In this document: piece by piece, positions 57,721-64,000 of the stretch
How the letters are laid out: the number at the start of each line of letters is the position of its first letter
Numbering within the stretch: position 1 is the stretch's first letter
Assembly (NCBI GenBank): GCA_025716815.1
Contig: JAIXMN010000032.1
Coordinates: 248,001 to 312,000 of the forward strand
Length of the DNA stretch: 64,000 bases
Origin: Dichotomocladium elegans
Taxonomy: Eukaryota; Mucoromycota; Mucoromycetes; Mucorales; Lichtheimiaceae
Reading direction: 5' to 3'
Made by a program: the position numbers and the translations under genes
The notes under the pieces: model-generated
What the model saw: the letters and a program-made list of their open reading frames with translations, nothing else
Told to the model about the DNA's origin: nothing
Database searches by the model: none

Positions 57721-59549
57721 TTGAATCCGACATCCTCATGACCATTACTCCTTTTGGAACGGTTATCTGCTCGCATTCACGCGGTTTCGTTTTTCGCTTC
57801 CGTATTACGTACTTCATTCTACGAAAAAAGAAACTGACCTTCATCGATGATGAAGCGATTTTTTGCGTTGGAGTAAATTTCTTGTGCACCGTGATAAATG
57901 GGACGATTGTATTGAGGATAATGGGACATGCTTGGAAGTTTTCAGCGGCGGCGTGAGAACGAGTCAGGTAGAAAAATGGCTAGGCCAGTACTGTTAAACC
58001 AATGACATTCGTTAATAAAGCGCACATGCCTATTTTTTCACCGGACCGCACACTTCTTCTTCACTTCTCGTTTACTTCCACAGTCTATAATGATAATGCA
58101 GCAGTAATCGCTTGGTCCTTTGCCGCAATCAGAGCGGCTGAAGCAATATACTCTTTCTCTCTGCTATCCATGACAGATATTATCAAGACCAGATCCAAAA
58201 TAAGCACCTTCTTGGCTCGGCCGATATTGACAAGCCTAAAGACGCAGCAGCCGTCTTATCATCTGGAAACAAGACCCTCCTCTTCTCAGAAACAAGGCCA
58301 TCTTCTCGGTGGGAAGCAAGACTCTCTCTCTCCTGCTTTTATAGCAGCACTGCACTCAAGCGGCCTACTCTTCTCTTTATCGAGTGCCACATGTGAGGCT
58401 CTTTGGACGCAGTCAACGAGTAGCTGTATACCTGTTGGGCGCCAAACCGCAAGCCACCGGCTAGACGCTTGTCGTTGCAGCAGGTCCCTACAGTGAAAGT
58501 CCTGCTATCAGCCAGGTTCCTCTCATGTCTGGGATCGCCACGTCATATTAGATCCCAACCACTGCCTGCCGTCTATGCTTCCATTTCAAAGTAAGCACCT
58601 CTTCACTGTCTGTTACGGACAAGTCTAACTCCCCCTGTTCTAGAACCAAAGATATTTCCTCCTTCAATCAAGACTCTCCTCTTCTCGGAAACAAGGCCAT
58701 CGGCGGGAAGCAAGACTCTCTCTCTCCTGCTTTTATAGCAGTACTGCACTCAAGCGGCCTACTCTTCTCTTTATCGAGTGCCACATGTGAGGCTCTTTGG
58801 ACGCAGTCAACGAGTAGCTGTATACCTGTTGGGCGCCAAACCGCAAGCCACCGGCTAGACGCTTGTCGTTGCAGCAGGTCCCTACAGTGAAAGTCCTGCT
58901 CTCAGCCAGGTTCCTTTCATGTCTGGGATCGCCACGTCATATTAGATCCCAACCACTGCCTGCCGTCTATGCTTCCATTTCAAAGTAAGCACCTCTTCAC
59001 TGTCTGTTATGGACAATACTGACTCCTCCTGTACTAGAACCAAAGATATTTCCTCCTTCATCCAAGACCCTCCTCTTTTCAGAAACAAGGCCATCTTCTC
59101 TGCGGGGGCAAGGCTTTCTCTCTCCTGCTTTTATAGCAGTACTGCACTCAAGCGGCCTACTCTTCTCTTTATTGAGTGCCACATGTGAGGCTCTTTGGAC
59201 GCAGTCAACGAGTAGCTGTATACATGTTGGGCTGCGAACCGCAAGCCACCGGCTGGACGCTTGTCGTGGCAGCAGATAGCTGTAGTGAAGTCCTGCTATC
59301 AGCAGATTCCTTTCATATATCGGATCCCCATTTCGTATTAGTTCCGGTCATCGGCAATCGCACTCCGCCACTTGCATGGCCAACTTCTATTGTTTTATGT
59401 TAATGTATTAATAAACCAAACGCTCTAATAGAATTTTCTCAGCTTGATATTCGCGGATGCATGTGCATAAATGGTAGAAACCAGGCGGTTAGCATGTTGA
59501 ATTTCACTTTTTACTCTCTCGATACCGTGTTAAATACTTGAAAGTTATT

Positions 59550-61060
59550 CTGGATTTGTTCGGGGCGTGCATATCGCGTTCTCTAGATTAATACGCCTGT
59601 AGAGTTGTTCAGACTACCCATCCATATCACCAACGATTATACACTATTTTCAAAATCAAAGTCGTGCTCTGCCAGTCCTGAAGTCGCAGGATCGCAAAAA
59701 TACAAATCGCATTTTGCCCAGAAATTCTTTAGGCGTGATGACTAATCGAATGTGACATACATACACGGAAAGGTGTCGCACAAAGAAAAGGGTTTATCTT
59801 CTATACATTTTTCCATTCTGAAATGGGCAACCTATTTTCTAAGAAAATGGCCAAGGCCATATCGTTGATGAGCGTGGCTGTCTTGAACCTACGGACTATG
59901 CCATTGATGAGGAAATGTACTCACTTCAATCCGTTTGTTCTCACACTGAATATCTGCGTAGCATATCGTGCAGAGATAACCCTGAGCTTACTTCCGCACA
60001 TATTCCCCAGCGAAGGATACAGACATTCGGATGAAAGAAATTGGAGATCAAGCGCTGTTACACAGCATACGCTGACCAAGACAAGATCAGATTTTTCAAA
60101 CGGATGTTTGAGAAGATCTTGAGTGCATCGGCTGCTAAGACTCCATATATTCGTTAAGCCCAGCGAGGGGCATTACAGTACGAGAAGGACCCTGACAGCA
60201 TCTTTAAGAAAGCTAACGCGGGAGGGGTCGTTCGCGTGTTCTCAATGAAGAGCATAAGCGCATTGTTTTAGAATACGTTGATGAAGACCCATTCATTGTC
60301 CTAGAGTAGCTGCTCCAACGATTTGAGGGTCACAAGCATCTAAAACGACGCTCCATCGATTTATGAAAATTTATGCAACTTGTCATTAAAAATGGTTCGG
60401 TTTCAGCCTATAGACAGAAATAGTGCTGCGAAGATCCAAGAGCGCCTTGACTGAGGACGCAGATGGGATAGGACCGACATCGACTTCGAAAATCTGGGGT
60501 TTTCTTTGATGTGTCTGGATTCCATACTAATATGAAGCGCAGCATGGCATAGTCCAAGAAAGGGACTCCTGCCGTAGTCACAGTGCCGAAAATAAGAGCA
60601 AAAACAAGTACCATCTTGGGAGCAATCTCAGCATCAGGCGTCATTCAATGTAGCTTGAGACTCCCACAGCCACCAATGAAGAAAAGAAGAGGGCAGGTCA
60701 ATCTAAAGTTGCGAGCAGAGGAACTGGAACTGTATATCATCACAGCTTTCTTAAGGCAACAATGGACGAGATGGATAAGCATCAACGTATGAAGGGCCAT
60801 TATTCGGTAATGAATAATACACCTGTCCATACGGCTCAGGATATCTCTGCGTACATCGAGTCTCGGGGATATCGAAATGCTTATCTTCCACCATACTCGC
60901 CTGAACTCAATTCTATTGAGGAGTTTTGGTCAGTGGTCAAGGGCAAAGTTAAATGAAATAGGTTCTTGGAAAGCGAGACGTTGATAACACAGATCTGCGA
61001 GGCATCCAAGCTTAAAGCTGAGCGATTTCGAAGGTTTCGTTTCTCATTCTCATATGTGAT
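59550..61060 (+). pseudogene. Tc1/mariner-family transposase relic B
   Basis: Leader and ATG (59822) match relic A, then the gene continues uninterrupted by Harbinger: KDTDIRMKEIGDQALL-like, GRGRSRVLNEEHKRI-like, then KIRAKTSTILGAISASGVIQ, SLRLPQPPMKKRRGQ, MDEMDKHQRMKGHYSVMNNT, PVHTAQDISAYIESRGYRNA and YLPPYSPELNSIEEFWSVVK (60762-60956, with the Asp changed to Asn in MNNTPVH and the SIEEFW Glu kept). Stops and shifts before 60580 make it non-functional. Confidence 0.8.
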
Positions 61061-61780
61061 TAGTTAACTGCCGCTGTATCTACTGCAGCATCGTTTATCA
61101 CAAAGGAATTTCTTCTGCTCCTCCTTGATTTCCTATAAATAATGGACAACTGAGAAATCTCCTTTCTCCGTCGACTTCATCCCGACCCTCTCTTCCATGG
61201 TCTTATCCGGTATGATTATTGCAACTAACATCCACTGTCTTTTATAGATTAACCAATCGTACCCGTGCTTGATGAGCCATGGAAGAGAGGAGTTCCTGAA
61301 CACCCTTCCGCTCCTTCCGCTCTTTTTCGCTGCCACCGCAGGCCCCATTTCGCTCCTTCCCTCCGCCGCCCCCTGTCTCTTCTGGTGTGCTGGCTCTCTC
61401 CTCCTGTCTCCCCGTCCCGGTTATCGCCGGGACTACCCAGGATAACTCCTGGGTCCTTCGGGGCCCTTGAGTGTAAGTTAAAGCGTATGGAGGAGTAGTG
61501 TTTTTCTGTTGACTAACAGGTTTTAATCCATGGATGCGAAATCTTTTTGCCTATTGATACGACAAATTTATATAATTCAATGCGACATTTCTTTGTATTT
61601 TGCACGACATTATTTTATCTTGTTTACGACATTTATTTTTGAAAATAAAGTAGATTGCCCATGCCAACCCGTATCCAACAAATGAATCATCGAAAGGAGG
61701 GAGATTCTGCTCCCGCTCATTTTGTATAATCCTTGCTCGCTATAATATAGTGTTTTATTATTAGGAGTGGAGCCTGTTAT
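61061..61780. other. no gene; short hairpin and possible LINE tail
   Basis: An inverted pair, cctctcttccatgg near 61190 and ccatggaagagagg near 61277, could form a stem. A C-rich stretch to 61500 ends like 55440-55806. Confidence 0.4.
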
Positions 61781-63727
61781 TCAGCAGAAATCGAACAAGT
61801 ATTTATCAATCTCAAACCGCACGCTGTGCGCAACAGCTCTAATAAACTCAAAGCTAACATTGCATTTGAACCTTGCGCCGTCAAGTCGATCAAGATTATT
61901 TGCACGCACAAGAAGCCGGAGCGTGGTTAGACTTGTTATCTATTCATCCACGAACACAACACATAAGTATCATTCTCGTTATTGCATGGTTTGACGTTAC
62001 CTGCATTTGTATATCGATAGAGTCTTCCAGGGTATCATCGATAATGCTATAGAAGATAGCTAGCATACGCTCTACAGGAAATGCCTTTGGTCCAAGGAGC
62101 TGGGTTCGCATCTAATACCAGCAGTTAGTGTCGGGTCAACACACTTTTCTGGATCATTATTTTCAGTACCTTGCCGCCAGTATTGTCCGCCTTTCCCTTC
62201 CGCGTTCCTCCACCTTTCTTTTTCCGTCGAGCCTCTGCTGTTTTTGCAAAATATCGAACATCGTATCTCGGCGGATTATATGATGCCAAAAATGATGCTA
62301 ATAGTAGGAACTTTGTATAATATGGAAGTGCAAAATAACCTGTATCATTTCAGGAATGTCAGAGACAGAAAAGAAACAAAGAGCCGTGATAGGAATTCTT
62401 ACCTTTGTCACGGGAACCTGTTTGCTTGAGAAACGTCGCCTCTGCTTCATCGTCATCTTCTATGGCTTCAATGCGCTTTGTTTCCTTCGTCCACTCTGCA
62501 CTCGATATTTCGCGCAGGTAGAGTTTGTCGGTAGCCTGTGCAAAGAAAGGCGCTGCTAACTTGTAGAGTCTTGCTTTTTCATGAACTTGTGCTATCATTG
62601 CCACAGAGGAATGGTCAATACCGCTATCAGACAAGGTCGCCTTCCGTCTATCACGCATATCCATATATCAGAAAGAATAATACTCACTGTCGCCTTCGCG
62701 TAATGGCTTTATATAGAGCGGGAATAGGAGTGCAGCAAGATATCGTAGTTCGTTAAGATCCTTGCAGTTGTGGTTAAAAATGGAATAAATCAAATCCGAG
62801 AAGCTATCGATAAAGTCGTCGTCGAGCTCAATGTCACCGTCCGGCGTCTGAACAATGCGGTTTGTAAACTGAAGTCGTAGAATTTGGATTGTGTCTTGCT
62901 TTGTATACTCGGAGAAGCGCATGACTAACGGTTCATAAGCACCCCCTTTGATGCGGAATTTGTCAAAGACAATAGTGCTGATCAGGATCACACAAATATT
63001 TCGTTCTGTCTAAAAAGCCAGGACCTTTTTCAGCGCCATACTCTCCTCTCTGATTGACATGGGTATAAGAACGTTTACCATTTCTGCTAAACGAAGCAGA
63101 GAATAGAGTAGTGTGCTTCCCATGTCGCGCACCCTTTCCGCATGATCTAGCACCTAAAATACTCCCGCGCAGCCGATTTAGCAGCTTAACCCAAGGGGAC
63201 GCCATCCACCGTCAACCGCCCTTCCATTACCAAGTACCGCGTTTCGCTCTCTCCCAATCGAATACTTGTCTCTTCGTTCAGAGTGACGCCTTCCTGGATA
63301 ATCTTTATAAATTGATGGATATTGTCCACCCGCCGAACTCCAGTGAACTGATTCTCAAAAGAAGGTGTCCAGCTACACCATTGGTTCAACGTGTGCTCAA
63401 AGATCATGCGTGGCGTATGGCATTCGATACAATTAATGTATGACCACATCATTCGATCCAGTGAATTCTCAAGTACTGCACGAACGACACTCGTTTTGCC
63501 GGAGGACGGGTGGCCGTAGACAAATATACTGGGCACAACAGGATCGGCGGGCTGCATTCATTTTAGAAAAAAAAAGGACATTGTGTTACTCGCACACATT
63601 CGAATTTGAGTTTCAGGAAAAGTCATTGCTGCTGCCCAGCTTTACATACTTTTCCCATGAGTTTGAGAAGCGTTGCGATTTGCTTTGATCGTCCGGGAAA
63701 TTGCGATTCTAGTTTATGCCTGATCAT
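61781..63727 (-). CDS. ORC5: origin recognition complex subunit 5
   Basis: ORC5 is an AAA+ subunit of the complex that marks replication origins. Exon 1 (63727-63650) reads MIRHKLESQFPGRSKQIATL; exon 2 starts 63551 with the Walker A GHPSSGKTS, then YINCIECHTPRMIFEHTLNQ; then RYLVLDHAERVRDMGSTLLY, SLLRLAEM, TERNICVILISTIVFDKFRI, KGGAYEPLVMRFSEYTKQDT, NHNCKDLNELRYLAALLFPL; then a C-terminal part QLLGPKAFPVERMLAIFYSI and LTTLRLLVRANNLDRLDGAR, FKCNVSFEFIRAVAHSVRFE, DKYLFDFC to TGA at 61783-61781. The joins I checked keep frame and no break was seen. Both N-terminal ATPase and C-terminal domains are present. Confidence 0.92.
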
Positions 63728-64000
63728 ATTGGGAATGTTGGGAATAAAAGGAACAAGCAAAAAATTCAAGATCTTTTTTTATCGGTCCTATAGAAATGCG
63801 AATAATATGAATTTATCCATGTAGTTTGATAACGATATTAAATGATTATGGTATAGATGGAAGAAGGACACGCGTTGTACTATCAAGAGGGTTAAGAAAT
63901 GGAGAGGGAAAAAGACTTGTCTTAGGTATTGAAGTCTCGAAGTTCAAGCTGAACAAAAGGGAAACATTGATGTTAATGTTCTTCAAAAGTATTTTGCTCC
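63728..64000. other. ORC5 promoter side, no gene seen
   Basis: No coding signal; the window ends here. Confidence 0.4.

Larger units (their letters stand above)
55942..59504. repeat. 3.56-kb palindrome, foldback-like element
   Basis: Two inverted arms of about 1670 bp (55942-57611 and 57835-59504) around a 223-bp unique spacer, symmetric about position 57723 (paired positions sum to 115446). Each arm holds three tandem units of about 395 bp (starts near 56163, 56561 and 56955 in the left arm), each with a TATAAAAG box. The inner parts look identical; the outermost right unit (59222-59300) differs at many bases from its left partner. Next to the spacer each arm carries the start of an open frame (MSHYPQYNRPIYHGAQEIYS) that runs inward. 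Long inverted repeats made of tandem units are the mark of foldback transposons. Confidence 0.9.

Noticed and set aside
56950..58496. Two mirrored 164-residue open frames (56950-57444 minus and 58002-58496 plus)
   Set aside because: They run outward through the arm sequence and its TATA-bearing repeat unit, show no motif and are identical only because the arms are inverted copies.
55942..59504. Palindrome as a pure assembly artefact
   Set aside because: A unique 223-bp spacer and base differences in the outermost right unit argue against it, though long reads are needed to be sure.
55480..61522. LINE elements at 55480-55806 and 61300-61522
   Set aside because: Only a similar short end and C-rich bias are shared; no reverse transcriptase or A tail was found, so kept only as a weak note.

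Overview
The window is nuclear DNA of a filamentous fungus. The best guess is Mucoromycota (Mucorales-like), from the intron-dense housekeeping genes, the types of transposon relics and the gene families; the species cannot be told. Genes are split by many short GT-AG introns (mostly 50-90 nt) and a few GC-AG introns. All exon models below were spliced by hand from reading-frame continuity and family motifs.

Left gene-rich block (0.8-19 kb): ribosomal protein eL39; a cystathionine beta-synthase-like protein with degenerate cofactor loops; an unknown acidic protein; peroxin PEX13; a RhoGEF with DH and PH-like domains; a Zn2Cys6 transcription factor on the minus strand; a DUF676-like serine hydrolase on the minus strand; a decayed Fanzor/TnpB-like gene; a TMEM14 protein; and a GH20 beta-hexosaminidase.

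Transposon graveyard (about 19-30.5 kb): a pogo/Fot1-like DDE relic, a DIRS-like tyrosine-recombinase retroelement relic, two diverged copies of an unknown repeated gene, and two identical 172-bp MITEs in inverted orientation. No intact housekeeping gene is visible here.

Middle gene block (30.5-51 kb): a small unknown gene; an intact 17-exon phospholipase D1; PDRG1 (prefoldin-like) and PPME1 (PP2A methylesterase) sharing a 128-bp bidirectional promoter; ribosomal protein eS17; a 1167-residue Q/P-rich protein; a PRELI/Ups lipid-transfer protein; and an RFX-type transcription factor.

Nested mobile cluster (51.3-61.1 kb): a Tc1/mariner-family relic split by an apparently intact two-gene PIF/Harbinger element; a 3.56-kb palindrome whose 1.67-kb arms each hold three tandem, TATA-bearing repeat units (a foldback-like structure); and a second mariner-family relic. 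ORC5 (minus strand) ends the window.

The genes are ordinary fungal loci rather than one pathway. The unusual parts are the palindrome, the nested Harbinger, the MITE pair, the Fanzor-like relic, the degenerate CBS paralogue and an 11-nt microexon inside a zinc cluster. Four otherwise well-conserved genes each carry a one-base frame inconsistency, which may reflect assembly indels.
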